A DNA stretch of 64,000 nt from an uncultured Flavobacterium sp. (GTDB taxonomy: Bacteria > Bacteroidota > Bacteroidia > Flavobacteriales > Flavobacteriaceae): contig NZ_CANRNX010000004.1 of NCBI RefSeq assembly GCF_947632075.1, positions 1-64,000 on the forward strand, in the 5' to 3' direction. The position numbers and the translations under genes were made by a program. Positions within the stretch are counted from its first letter, which is position 1. Each line of letters begins with the position of its first letter. Positions 49,203-58,226 of this stretch are shown piece after piece. A model generated the notes under the pieces. That model saw only the letters and a list, made by a program, of their open reading frames with translations, made no database searches and was not told where the DNA came from.

Positions 49203-50768
49203 ATGAATATTAGAAAAATTATCTTGGCAACTTTACTGATGTCTTTTTCAATAGTTCAAGCTCAAGAAAAAGCTCAAGGATATGTTTTTAATGATGGTAA
49301 CCAAAACGGAAAAAAAGAATCAAGAGAAAAAGGAATTCCTAATGTATTAGTAAGTAACGGAGTCGATGTTGTTTCAACTGACGCAAAAGGTAAATACGAA
49401 ATTTCTCTTACAGATGGACAAACACTTTTTGTTATTAAACCAACTTCGTATCAGTTTTTATTAGATGAATATAATTTACCTCAGTTTTATTATAATTATC
49501 GTCCTAATGGTTCACCAAAATCAAAATATAAAGCAATTGAACCAACAGGGAAATTACCAAAAGAAATCAATTTTTCTTTAGTTCCAACAACTGAATCAGA
49601 TGAATTTACAATTTATGCATTTGGTGATCCGCAAGCCTATACTTTAGAGGAAATTGAATTCTTTAAAGATGGAATTGTTAATGAAATTGATCAAAATAAG
49701 GCTGTTTTTGGAATAAGTTTAGGTGATTTAGTAGGTGACGATTTAGATTTACACCTTCCGTACAAAAATGTTATGAAGCAAATTGATTTGCCTTGGTATA
49801 ACGTGATAGGAAATCATGATATGAATTACGATGCAACGATCGATGAGCATTCAGATGAATCTTTTGAATACAATTTCGGACCTGCAAATTATTCATACAA
49901 TTACGGTAAAGTTCACTTTATAATTTTAGATAATATCTTGTATCCAGATCCACGCGACGGAAAAGGTTATTGGGGAGGTTTTAGAGAAGATCAATTAAAA
50001 TTTATCGAGAATGATTTAAAATATGTTCCAAAAGATCATTTAATTGTACTTTCTCATCATATTCCGTTAGAAGATAATAACAGTGAATGGTATAGAGTAG
50101 AGGACAGAAACAAATTATTCGATTTATTGAAAGACTATCCAAATACTTTATCTCTATCTGCTCATACGCATCTTCAGCAACAAATTTTCTACGGAAAAGA
50201 TAAAGGATTTAATCGTACAAAACCTCATCATGAATATAATGTTGGGACAACTTCAGGAGATTGGTATTCTGGTGTAAAAAATGAACAAGGAGTTCCGGTT
50301 TCTACTATGAGAGATGGCACACCAAAAGGTTATGCTTTTATCCATTTTGATGGAAATGAATATCAAGTAGATTATAAAGTAGCTGGAAAACCATTAGAAT
50401 ATCAAATCAATGTATTCGCACCGAAGGCAGTTAAACAAAATAAGCGTAGTCGTCATTTCGTATATGCGAATGTTTTTATGGGTACACCAACTGATGAGGT
50501 TTTGTTTAGTGTAAATGATGGTGAATGGAAGAAAATGAAATATACTAATGAAGATGATCCTGCTTATGAAAGTACTTATTATAAATGGGATGTTTCTGAA
50601 AAAGCAATGGACGGACGTAGACCTTCGAAAGCAATGAAATCAACACATTTGTGGTCTGGGAAAATTCCAACAGATTTACCTGTAGGAGAATATAAAGTAA
50701 AAATTAAAGCTACCGATATGTATGGGAAAGTACATTTAGGAGAAACTGTATATAAGATTACTGAATAA
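49203..50768 (+). CDS. Exported calcineurin-like phosphoesterase with N- and C-terminal accessory domains
   Basis: Signal peptide; AFGDPQ, GISLGDLVGDD, VIGNHDMN, LSHHIPL and LSAHTHLQQQ metallophosphoesterase motifs; N-terminal SdrD-B-like GYVFNDGNQNGKKESREKGIPNVLVSNG. Confidence 0.92.
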   Translation: MNIRKIILATLLMSFSIVQAQEKAQGYVFNDGNQNGKKESREKGIPNVLVSNGVDVVSTDAKGKYEISLTDGQTLFVIKPTSYQFLLDEYNLPQFYYNYRPNGSPKSKYKAIEPTGKLPKEINFSLVPTTESDEFTIYAFGDPQAYTLEEIEFFKDGIVNEIDQNKAVFGISLGDLVGDDLDLHLPYKNVMKQIDLPWYNVIGNHDMNYDATIDEHSDESFEYNFGPANYSYNYGKVHFIILDNILYPDPRDGKGYWGGFREDQLKFIENDLKYVPKDHLIVLSHHIPLEDNNSEWYRVEDRNKLFDLLKDYPNTLSLSAHTHLQQQIFYGKDKGFNRTKPHHEYNVGTTSGDWYSGVKNEQGVPVSTMRDGTPKGYAFIHFDGNEYQVDYKVAGKPLEYQINVFAPKAVKQNKRSRHFVYANVFMGTPTDEVLFSVNDGEWKKMKYTNEDDPAYESTYYKWDVSEKAMDGRRPSKAMKSTHLWSGKIPTDLPVGEYKVKIKATDMYGKVHLGETVYKITE

Positions 50769-50792
50769 ATTATTTTTATTCAAGTGTGTGTG

Positions 50793-50826
50793 AAAAAAGC
50801 CAATCCTGCGGGATTGGCTTTTTTGT
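50793..50826. terminator. Bidirectional terminator
   Basis: aaaaaagccaatcc tgc gggattggctttttt. Confidence 0.9.
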
Positions 50827-50829
50827 ATT

Positions 50830-51312
50830 TTAATTGTTTAAATCTTCGGCTGCTTTTAAAACAGCTTCTTTTAAACCTAATTTATATTGAATCATTTTTT
50901 CTAATAACTCTGCATTTTGACTTGCAAGAATTTGACTTGCTAATAAACCTGCGTTTTTAGCTCCGTTTAAAGCTACGGTTGCAACTGGAACTCCACCTGG
51001 CATTTGTAAGATTGATAAAACAGAATCCCATCCATCTATTGAATTTGATGATTTTACAGGAACTCCAATTACAGGAAGCGGACTCATAGAAGCTACCATT
51101 CCTGGTAAATGTGCTGCACCACCAGCGCCAGCGATAATCACGTTGATTCCGTTTTTATGTGCGTTGTTAGAAAAATCTACTAATTTTTCTGGAGTTCTGT
51201 GAGCTGAAACAATATCAACATGTGTTTCAATTCCAAATTCTTTTAATACGTCGATGGCTTGTTGCATTACTGGCATATCAGAAATGCTTCCCATTACTAC
51301 TGCTACTTTCAT
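50830..51312 (-). CDS. purE: 5-(carboxyamino)imidazole ribonucleotide mutase
   Basis: MKVAVVMGSISDMPVMQQAIDVLKEFGIETHVDIVSAHRTPEKL...AGAGGAAHLPGMVASMSPLPVIGVPV. Confidence 0.97.
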   Translation of the reverse strand: MKVAVVMGSISDMPVMQQAIDVLKEFGIETHVDIVSAHRTPEKLVDFSNNAHKNGINVIIAGAGGAAHLPGMVASMSPLPVIGVPVKSSNSIDGWDSVLSILQMPGGVPVATVALNGAKNAGLLASQILASQNAELLEKMIQYKLGLKEAVLKAAEDLNN

Positions 51313-51332
51313 TTATTGTTGTGTTGTTTATT

Positions 51333-51911
51333 TTATATTTGTTCTGGAATCATATTCCAAATGTCAATCTTAAACTCTTCTTGAATGGCTCTCAGATATT
51401 TTATAGAATCTATTTCTAAATCAATTTTTTCTTGAAAATAATCTTCCGCAGAAATGCCTCTTTCGTTAATTCGGTCTTTTCTTCTTTCTATATATTTCTT
51501 TCTGTTTTTTACAAAAATTTCGTCGTTAAGGTTTAATAAGGTTATTAAATTTTTTGTTTTAACGTCATCAGGTTCGTGTAAAAAATATCCGTCAAAATAA
51601 ATTAGCTTGTTCTCAAAGTTTACGTCGTAAGGATTCAAAATCGGCTCAATCCAGTTTGTTCTTTTTAGATTATTTGGTTTATGTTTGACCATATACCAAT
51701 TATAATATGAGTCAGTATCTGAATATTTTAAATTAGGGTTAAAGTGTTCGATATCGACTGCATCATTATCTCCAATATATTCTTCAGTATAGGCACAAAA
51801 GTTTTTTTGTTCTTTAAGAAGAATACTTTTTAGTTTTTGATTTCCTGATTTTTTATATTTAAGTCCGTTTTTGATGATTTCAGAATCAGGTTTTTTAATA
51901 ATTCGCTTCAT
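51333..51911 (-). CDS. HNH endonuclease of PtuB/TIGR02646-like type (putative anti-phage effector)
   Basis: NFCAYTEEYIGDNDAVDIEHFNPNLKYSDTDSYYNWYMVKHKPNNLKRTNW...KTKNLITLLNLNDEIFVKNRKKYIERR; 3-bp gap to the upstream ATPase gene. Confidence 0.75.
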   Translation of the reverse strand: MKRIIKKPDSEIIKNGLKYKKSGNQKLKSILLKEQKNFCAYTEEYIGDNDAVDIEHFNPNLKYSDTDSYYNWYMVKHKPNNLKRTNWIEPILNPYDVNFENKLIYFDGYFLHEPDDVKTKNLITLLNLNDEIFVKNRKKYIERRKDRINERGISAEDYFQEKIDLEIDSIKYLRAIQEEFKIDIWNMIPEQI

Positions 51912-51914
51912 AAT

Positions 51915-53204
51915 CTAGAAGTTATATTCTTCACCTAATTTTTCTAATTTTTCTGAAATTTTTGCTTTTTTAATTTCATCCTTTTCAAAATATATTTGTT
52001 GTTTTAACTCAATATATTCTTCATATTTCTTTTGACCATATTTATTTATATAATTGATGTTAAAATCATTATTCAAAATATCATTTGGGTCATCTCCAAT
52101 TGGAGAACTTCCTCTACGGACTTTTACATTTCCTTCTTCATCAAAATAAAGGATAAAACGTTCGTCTGGTTCAAAAGCAGCTGCGATAAATGGAGAATGC
52201 GTTGCAATAATAAATTGTGAATTTGGCGCAATCTTTCTATAATTATCCATTAAGTCAATTTGTATATCTGGATATAACGAGCGTTCAGGTTCATCAATTA
52301 TAACAATAGATTCTCTTTCTTTTAATTTATAAAGTGGTAAAAAGGATAATAATAAACCCTTCGTTCCAGTACTTGTGTTCTGGAATGCAATGACCTCGTC
52401 GTTATTTTTTCTTTTGATTGGAATTGAATATTCTGCATTTATAGTATCTACTTCTAAATGAAGTTTTTCTAATAGCGGATTTAATTTATCTGCTAATAAT
52501 TTTAATTCATTAGGATTTTCGCTTTGCCATTTTTCAAATTCTTTTTGTAATTTTTTTGTATCTGCTAAAAGTCCTTTATAAATTAATTCAGTCATTTTTT
52601 GATTGAATTTTTTTCTATAATTGAGTATTTCTGATAACAGATAGAGCCAAACCTCAACTTCAACTTTGTTATCAAAAGTCATATGAGATGTTGTTTTGTA
52701 GTAATTTAATATTTTTTGTTTTTCTTTGATTTCATCATTGGTTAAATTATCTGATATCTCAAGAGGGCTTAAAGAATAAAAATTGATATTATGGTCAGAT
52801 ATAATATTCGATTTAATATAAATAACTTCTTTTTTATCTTTAAAATTAATCAAAGAAGTAACAAGACCTCCATTCGAATTATTAGTGAAGGTTTGATTTC
52901 TATAGTTAATTGTATTATTTATGTAAGATAATTTTTCATTTTTGATATCTAGTGTGAAATTAACTTTGGTTATATTTTGTGAATTAAAAGAAATGTACTT
53001 GTTTTCTATAATTTCAACTTCTAAAGCATATTTCAAGCAATTTGAAATCAATTCAAGAAGATTCGTTTTACCAGTAGCACTTTGTCCAATAAAACAAATT
53101 TTTTCAAGAGGTTGTCCTTTCTTTTCACCTGATTGGTAGGTGAAGTCAAACTCTAAATTTTCTAAATGTTTATATTTTTCAATATGTAAATTCGTAATTT
53201 TCAT
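51915..53204 (-). CDS. AAA family ATPase (ABC/SMC-type, AAA_21-like; PtuA-like)
   Basis: Walker A CFIGQSATGKTNLLELI; signature-like NTSTGTKGLLLSFLPLY; Walker B SIVIIDEPERSLYPDIQ; H-loop QFIIATHSPFIAAAF; no TOPRIM domain in the remaining sequence. Confidence 0.85.
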   Translation of the reverse strand: MKITNLHIEKYKHLENLEFDFTYQSGEKKGQPLEKICFIGQSATGKTNLLELISNCLKYALEVEIIENKYISFNSQNITKVNFTLDIKNEKLSYINNTINYRNQTFTNNSNGGLVTSLINFKDKKEVIYIKSNIISDHNINFYSLSPLEISDNLTNDEIKEKQKILNYYKTTSHMTFDNKVEVEVWLYLLSEILNYRKKFNQKMTELIYKGLLADTKKLQKEFEKWQSENPNELKLLADKLNPLLEKLHLEVDTINAEYSIPIKRKNNDEVIAFQNTSTGTKGLLLSFLPLYKLKERESIVIIDEPERSLYPDIQIDLMDNYRKIAPNSQFIIATHSPFIAAAFEPDERFILYFDEEGNVKVRRGSSPIGDDPNDILNNDFNINYINKYGQKKYEEYIELKQQIYFEKDEIKKAKISEKLEKLGEEYNF

Positions 53205-53270
53205 AAGGCTACTTTTATTAATGATAAATATAATTAATTTAACTCAATACTAAATTCTGATATCTAATTT

Positions 53271-54425
53271 CTATCTAGAAATTACTCGAATCGTTTCTTT
53301 AACTTGTTGTGCAACTTTACGAGCTTCAGTCATATTTTCGTTTACAATAGTTACGTGCCCCATTTTACGGAACGGACGAGTTTCGCGTTTTCCGTAAATG
53401 TGCGGAGTTACTCCATCAATCGCCATGATTTTTTCGATGTTTTCATAAACTACTTGTCCAGAAAAACCTTCTTCACCAACTAAGTTTACCATAATTCCGG
53501 CAGCTTTACTATCGGTATTTCCTAAAGGTAAATCTAAAATAGCACGAATGTGTTGTTCAAATTGCGAAGTATAACTAGCCTCTATAGAATAATGTCCTGA
53601 ATTATGTGGGCGAGGAGCAACCTCATTTACTAAAATTTGGTCGTCTTGTGTTTGAAACATTTCAACAGCTAATAAACCAACATGATTATAAGCTTCTGAA
53701 ACTTTTAATGCAATTTCACGCGCGTTATTTGCAACCGTTTCGTCAATACGAGCTGGGCAAATTACATATTCTACTTGATTTGCTTCTGGATGGAATTCCA
53801 TTTCAACTACCGGATACGTTTTAATTTCTCCTGAAGCTGAACGCGCAACAATAACTGCTAATTCGTTTTTAAACGGAATCATCGTTTCTGCAATACATTC
53901 CGTTTCTGGAAGCGTATCTAAATCTTCAATTTTACGAACTACTTTTACTCCGTTTCCGTCGTAACCACCTTCGGTAGCTTTCCATACAAAAGGAATTTCA
54001 ATGTTTCCGTTCGCAACTTCAGCTTTTAAAGCAGTTAAAGTTAAAAAACGTTCATAAGGTGCTGTTGGAATATTATGTTGTGTATAAAAATCTTTTTGGT
54101 TGCCTTTGTTCGAGATTAAACGTAGCGTTTTAGGAGAAGGATAAACTTTTTTGCCTTCAGCTTCTAAAGTTTCTAAAGCTTCAAGATTAACGTTTTCAAT
54201 TTCAATGGTTAAAACGTCAACTTGGTTTCCTAAATCAATAACGGTTTGGTAATCGTTTAATGAACCCTGAAAGAATTTTGTAGCACCAAATTGGCAAGGA
54301 GCCTCAGAACTTGGATCAACTACATAAGTTTGAATATCGAATTTTCTGGTTTCAGTCAACATCATTTTACCTAATTGGCCACCACCTAAAATTCCTAATT
54401 TAAAATCTGAAGAAAAATAACTCAT
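53271..54425 (-). CDS. purK: 5-(carboxyamino)imidazole ribonucleotide synthase
   Basis: LGILGGGQLGKMMLTETRKFDIQTYVVDPSSEAPC; ATP-grasp VEMFQTQDDQILVNEVAPRPHNSGHYSIEA. Confidence 0.97.
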   Translation of the reverse strand: MSYFSSDFKLGILGGGQLGKMMLTETRKFDIQTYVVDPSSEAPCQFGATKFFQGSLNDYQTVIDLGNQVDVLTIEIENVNLEALETLEAEGKKVYPSPKTLRLISNKGNQKDFYTQHNIPTAPYERFLTLTALKAEVANGNIEIPFVWKATEGGYDGNGVKVVRKIEDLDTLPETECIAETMIPFKNELAVIVARSASGEIKTYPVVEMEFHPEANQVEYVICPARIDETVANNAREIALKVSEAYNHVGLLAVEMFQTQDDQILVNEVAPRPHNSGHYSIEASYTSQFEQHIRAILDLPLGNTDSKAAGIMVNLVGEEGFSGQVVYENIEKIMAIDGVTPHIYGKRETRPFRKMGHVTIVNENMTEARKVAQQVKETIRVISR

Positions 54426-54573
54426 CGTTAAATTTTTAATTGTGTTGTTTAATTTGCAAAGATAAAGTTTTAAATTGTACTTTTAAGTTGCTTTTTTAAC
54501 TCAATATCATATTGTAAAATATAAAGCTTGGTTAGCTTATAAAACTAGGTTTAACTCTTAATAAAAATTCAGT

Positions 54574-55002
54574 TTAAGTTTTTTTATATTCCATAACTGT
54601 TTCTAGCTCGCCTGTATTTTCTTCAATTTGTTCGTTTTTGATTAGAAAGTCTTGACTTATATAAAAAGCAATTGACTTTTTGTTTTTTGAATATACGTTT
54701 AAGATGAGTTCTGGATATAATTCTTTAGCATGTTGTAATAATTTTTTTCCAAAACCTTTTCCTTGGCTTATGGGATGAACAAAAATAGCGGCAATGTAAT
54801 TTTCTACTAAAGATATAAAGCCTACGACAAAGTTGTTTTCTTCGATTACATACGAGTTACTTTGAGGCAAGTAAATATCACGCATATCGTTTATCTTTTC
54901 TAACCAATAGCTTTGGGGTATAAAATCGTGTGAAATTACAGATGCATTTAACCAAATTTCTAAAACGCTATCAGTATCTTTTTTTTCAAATGGTCTAATC
55001 AT
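54574..55002 (-). CDS. GNAT-family N-acetyltransferase
   Basis: MIRPFEKKDTDSVLEIWLNASVISHDFI; AAIFVHPISQGKGFGKKLLQHAKELYPELILNVYSKNKKSIAFY. Confidence 0.9.
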   Translation of the reverse strand: MIRPFEKKDTDSVLEIWLNASVISHDFIPQSYWLEKINDMRDIYLPQSNSYVIEENNFVVGFISLVENYIAAIFVHPISQGKGFGKKLLQHAKELYPELILNVYSKNKKSIAFYISQDFLIKNEQIEENTGELETVMEYKKT

Positions 55003-55043
55003 GATCTTTAAAGAAGATAATATCTTTATATTAAGTTGATTTT

Positions 55044-55631
55044 TTATGGTTTTTGGTGTTTTTCTTCCTTAGAAATTTTAGAAAGAATTTTTTTTGCTCT
55101 ACTTACAAATGAAGGTTCTTTTGATTGTACTTGCCGATCAATTATTGCTAGTAATTCAGATGTAATCCATTCGGCTTCGTTTCTTAGTTCAAATAAAACA
55201 CTTAAACAATTCACTCGAGTTGCTACAAATGAATTTGATATTAACCAATCAAAATGTGTATTTACCAGAGTGTCTTTTTGATTTTTTGTAAATTGTGATG
55301 GATTTTTCATTAAGATATGATAGAAAATTCTGCTACTTGTACGTTTGCAAGTTTCATTTGTAAACTTCTTTTGCAACTCAATGAAACGACTTAAACAGTT
55401 GTTTAAATAATCAGTATGCTCATCAATAATGAGATCTAAAACACAACAAAATAAAATTTGTGTTCTTTCATCAGAATTTTCAATATGGTCTAAAATTTTT
55501 TCGGCAGAAATATTAGAGTCTAAGATTATATTCTTAGCTAATTTTCTACTATTTATACTCATATCAATTTTTAAATTTGATAAAATTTCCGAATCTGTCA
55601 TGTAAATCTTTTTTTCGATAATTTTAAACAA
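55044..55631 (-). CDS. Hypothetical HEAT-like alpha-helical repeat protein
   Basis: 195 aa, predominantly helical pattern with repeated short helices. Confidence 0.45.
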   Translation of the reverse strand: MFKIIEKKIYMTDSEILSNLKIDMSINSRKLAKNIILDSNISAEKILDHIENSDERTQILFCCVLDLIIDEHTDYLNNCLSRFIELQKKFTNETCKRTSSRIFYHILMKNPSQFTKNQKDTLVNTHFDWLISNSFVATRVNCLSVLFELRNEAEWITSELLAIIDRQVQSKEPSFVSRAKKILSKISKEEKHQKP

Positions 55632-55689
55632 AGAAAAAACAAATAATCATAAAATTGTGTATAAATAAATGAAACTCATCTCAATTTCA

Positions 55690-55697
55690 TATATTTG
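55690..55697 (+). promoter_or_regulatory. Bacteroidota -7 promoter element candidate for hpt-adk (TATATTTG)
   Basis: TAnnTTTG match about 24 nt upstream of the hpt start. Confidence 0.55.
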
Positions 55698-55720
55698 CAC
55701 TTTATAAGAAATTAGATGAT

Positions 55721-56251
55721 ATGGAAATTCAAATTTTAGATAAAGTTTTTGTGCCTTACATTTCTGAAGAAGAAATTCAAACGCGTTTAAAAAACGTTGC
55801 AAAAGATATGATGCGCGATCTTGAAGGAGAAAATCTGGTTTTCATTGGAGTTTTAAACGGTTCGTTTATGGTACTTTCTGATTTAATGAAGTATTTTACG
55901 AATCCGTGCGAAGTATCTTTTGTGAAAATGGCTTCATATGAAGGAACTCAATCTACAAATGAAGTAAAACAATTGATTGGTTTAGATGTTGATTTAACTG
56001 ATAAAACTGTTGTCATTGTTGAAGATATTGTAGATACTGGAAATACCATCGAAGTTCTTGTACAACTATTTAATAGATATAAAATTAAAGGTCTAAAAAT
56101 TGCTACTTTGTTTCATAAACCTGAAGCTTATACCAAACAAATTCCGTTAGATTATGTTGGATTTAATATTCCTAATAAATTTATCGTTGGTTTTGGTTTA
56201 GACTACAACAAACAAGGAAGAAATTTAACTGCTATTTATCAAATAAAATAA
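55721..56251 (+). CDS. hpt: Hypoxanthine phosphoribosyltransferase
   Basis: LVFIGVLNGSFMVLSDLMKYF; VVIVEDIVDTGNTIEVLVQLF (PRPP loop); PLDYVGFNIPNKFIVGFGLDYN. Confidence 0.95.
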   Translation: MEIQILDKVFVPYISEEEIQTRLKNVAKDMMRDLEGENLVFIGVLNGSFMVLSDLMKYFTNPCEVSFVKMASYEGTQSTNEVKQLIGLDVDLTDKTVVIVEDIVDTGNTIEVLVQLFNRYKIKGLKIATLFHKPEAYTKQIPLDYVGFNIPNKFIVGFGLDYNKQGRNLTAIYQIK

Positions 56252-56264
56252 CGAAAATATTATT

Positions 56265-56837
56265 ATGATTGCTATTGTTTTATTCGGAAAACCTGGTGCT
56301 GGTAAAGGTACACAGGCCGAGTTTTTAAAGGAGAAGTATAATTTAACTCATATTTCCACTGGAGATATTTTTCGTTTCAACATTAAAAATGAAACGGAAT
56401 TAGGAAAAAAAGCTCAAGAGTTCATCAACAAAGGTGAATTGGTTCCTGATGAAATAACAATCAATATGTTAAAAGCTGAGGTTGAAAAGAACATGGATAA
56501 AGCAGGTTTTTTATTTGATGGTTTCCCAAGAACAATTCCTCAGGCTGATGCTTTAGATGCTTTCTTAAAATCAATAAATTTAGAAATCACCGCAACTGTT
56601 GGTTTAGATGCTAATGATGATGTTTTAGTAGCTCGTATTCTTGAAAGAGGAAAAACTTCTGGAAGAGCAGATGATCAAGACGAAGCTAAAATTAGAACTC
56701 GTTATGAAGAGTACAACGAAAAAACAGCTCCGCTTATCGAGTACTATCAAAAACAAAATAAATATTACGCGGTTGACGGAATCGGTACTATTGCCGAGGT
56801 TACAGAGCGTTTAAGTAATGTTATTGATAAATTATAA
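56265..56837 (+). CDS. adk: Adenylate kinase
   Basis: IVLFGKPGAGKGTQAEFLKEKYNLTHISTGDIFR; FLFDGFPRTIPQADAL. Confidence 0.97.
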   Translation: MIAIVLFGKPGAGKGTQAEFLKEKYNLTHISTGDIFRFNIKNETELGKKAQEFINKGELVPDEITINMLKAEVEKNMDKAGFLFDGFPRTIPQADALDAFLKSINLEITATVGLDANDDVLVARILERGKTSGRADDQDEAKIRTRYEEYNEKTAPLIEYYQKQNKYYAVDGIGTIAEVTERLSNVIDKL

Positions 56838-56924
56838 AAATAACATAAAGTAAATTCACTTTAATCTTATCTTTGTTAATCAGAGATAAGATTTTTGTGT
56901 TTAAATAACTTTAATCAGAACAAC

Positions 56925-58199
56925 TTGGAAATACTCATTATTTTCTTCTTAATTATTTTAAACGGTATATTTTCTATGTCGGAAATGGCATTGGTTTCCG
57001 CTCGAAAAAACCGATTAGAAATTGCTGCCAAAAAAGGAAGTTCAAGTGCTAAAGCTGCTTTAGAATTAGCAAATAATCCAAATAACTTTTTTTCAACTGT
57101 GCAAATCGGTATAACCTTAATCGGAATTTTAACCGGTATTTATTCCGGTGATAATATCACAACTGATGTTAAGGATTATATTTCACAGATTCCGCAATTG
57201 CAGCCTTACGCAGCTTCGTTAAGTGTTGGATTAGTATTGTTTATTCTAACTTTCTTTACATTAATTTTAGGAGAATTAGTACCTAAACGTTTGGGATTAA
57301 ATTTCCCTGAAGCTATATCAAAGATGGTAGCTTTACCAATGACGTTGATTTCTAAAATCGCAGCGCCTTTTGTTTGGTTACTAACAAAATCTACAGATGG
57401 CGTATTAAAGGTTTTAAACATTCGTCCTACTGCAGACGGAAAAGTAACAGAAGAAGAAATACGTTCAATTATTCGTGAAAGTACTGAAGATGGTGAAGTT
57501 CAAGAAATTGAACAAGATATTGTAGAACGTGTTTTTAACGTAGGTGACCGTAAAGTAAATTCGTTAATGACACATAGAAAGTCAGTAGTTTTTCTTGAAT
57601 GTGATGATGATTTACAAACCATAAAAAATAAGGTTGTTGATGAATTACATTCATTTTATCCGGTTTGTGAAAACGGATTAGATGAAGTGATTGGGATTGT
57701 AACTTTAAAAGATTTATTTTTGCTGTTCGAAAATCAAAATACCGATATTCGAAATATTATAAAAGAACCAATCTTTATAATCGAACATACATCAGCGTAT
57801 AAAGCGTTAGAAATGTTCAAGTCAACAAAGGTTCATTACGCTTTAATCACCGATGAATACGGTGTAATTCAAGGAATTATTACTCTGAATGATATTTTGG
57901 AAGCTTTGGTTGGAGACGCTTCTGAATTTGATGAAGAAGAATATCAACTTCAAGAAATTGGAGATGGAAAATATATAGTTGATGGATTTTATCCATTACA
58001 TGATTTGTTTGCTTATTTTGAATTAGATGAGTTAATGCAAGATTACGATGTAACTACCGTTAGTGGTTTGGTTATGAAAGAATTAACTTATATTCCAAAA
58101 ACAGGTGAAAAACTTATTTGGAATAAAATGGAATTTGAAATTCTGGAATCTAACGGTGTTAAAATAAGCAAAATAGAAATAAATTTATTAAAAGAATAA
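56925..58199 (+). CDS. Hemolysin/CNNM-CorC family protein (DUF21, CBS pair, CorC_HlyC)
   Basis: DUF21 NGIFSMSEMALVSARKNRLEIAAKKGSSSAK...LGELVPKRLGLNFPE; CBS region; ORF track starts at 56895 (TTG), a second TTG at 56925 (MEILIIFFLIILNGIFSMSEMA) fits the family better. Confidence 0.85.
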   Translation: MEILIIFFLIILNGIFSMSEMALVSARKNRLEIAAKKGSSSAKAALELANNPNNFFSTVQIGITLIGILTGIYSGDNITTDVKDYISQIPQLQPYAASLSVGLVLFILTFFTLILGELVPKRLGLNFPEAISKMVALPMTLISKIAAPFVWLLTKSTDGVLKVLNIRPTADGKVTEEEIRSIIRESTEDGEVQEIEQDIVERVFNVGDRKVNSLMTHRKSVVFLECDDDLQTIKNKVVDELHSFYPVCENGLDEVIGIVTLKDLFLLFENQNTDIRNIIKEPIFIIEHTSAYKALEMFKSTKVHYALITDEYGVIQGIITLNDILEALVGDASEFDEEEYQLQEIGDGKYIVDGFYPLHDLFAYFELDELMQDYDVTTVSGLVMKELTYIPKTGEKLIWNKMEFEILESNGVKISKIEINLLKE

Positions 58200-58226
58200 C
58201 TTGTTTTACAAGTAAAATAAAACAAA

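Noticed and set aside
51915-53204. Gabija/OLD-family nuclease
   Set aside because: The ATPase has no TOPRIM domain after the H-loop, and the partner is an HNH protein rather than a UvrD-like helicase.
51333-54425. Retron origin for the ATPase/HNH pair
   Set aside because: No reverse transcriptase ORF or msr/msd-like inverted repeats were seen nearby; the flanking genes are purE and purK.
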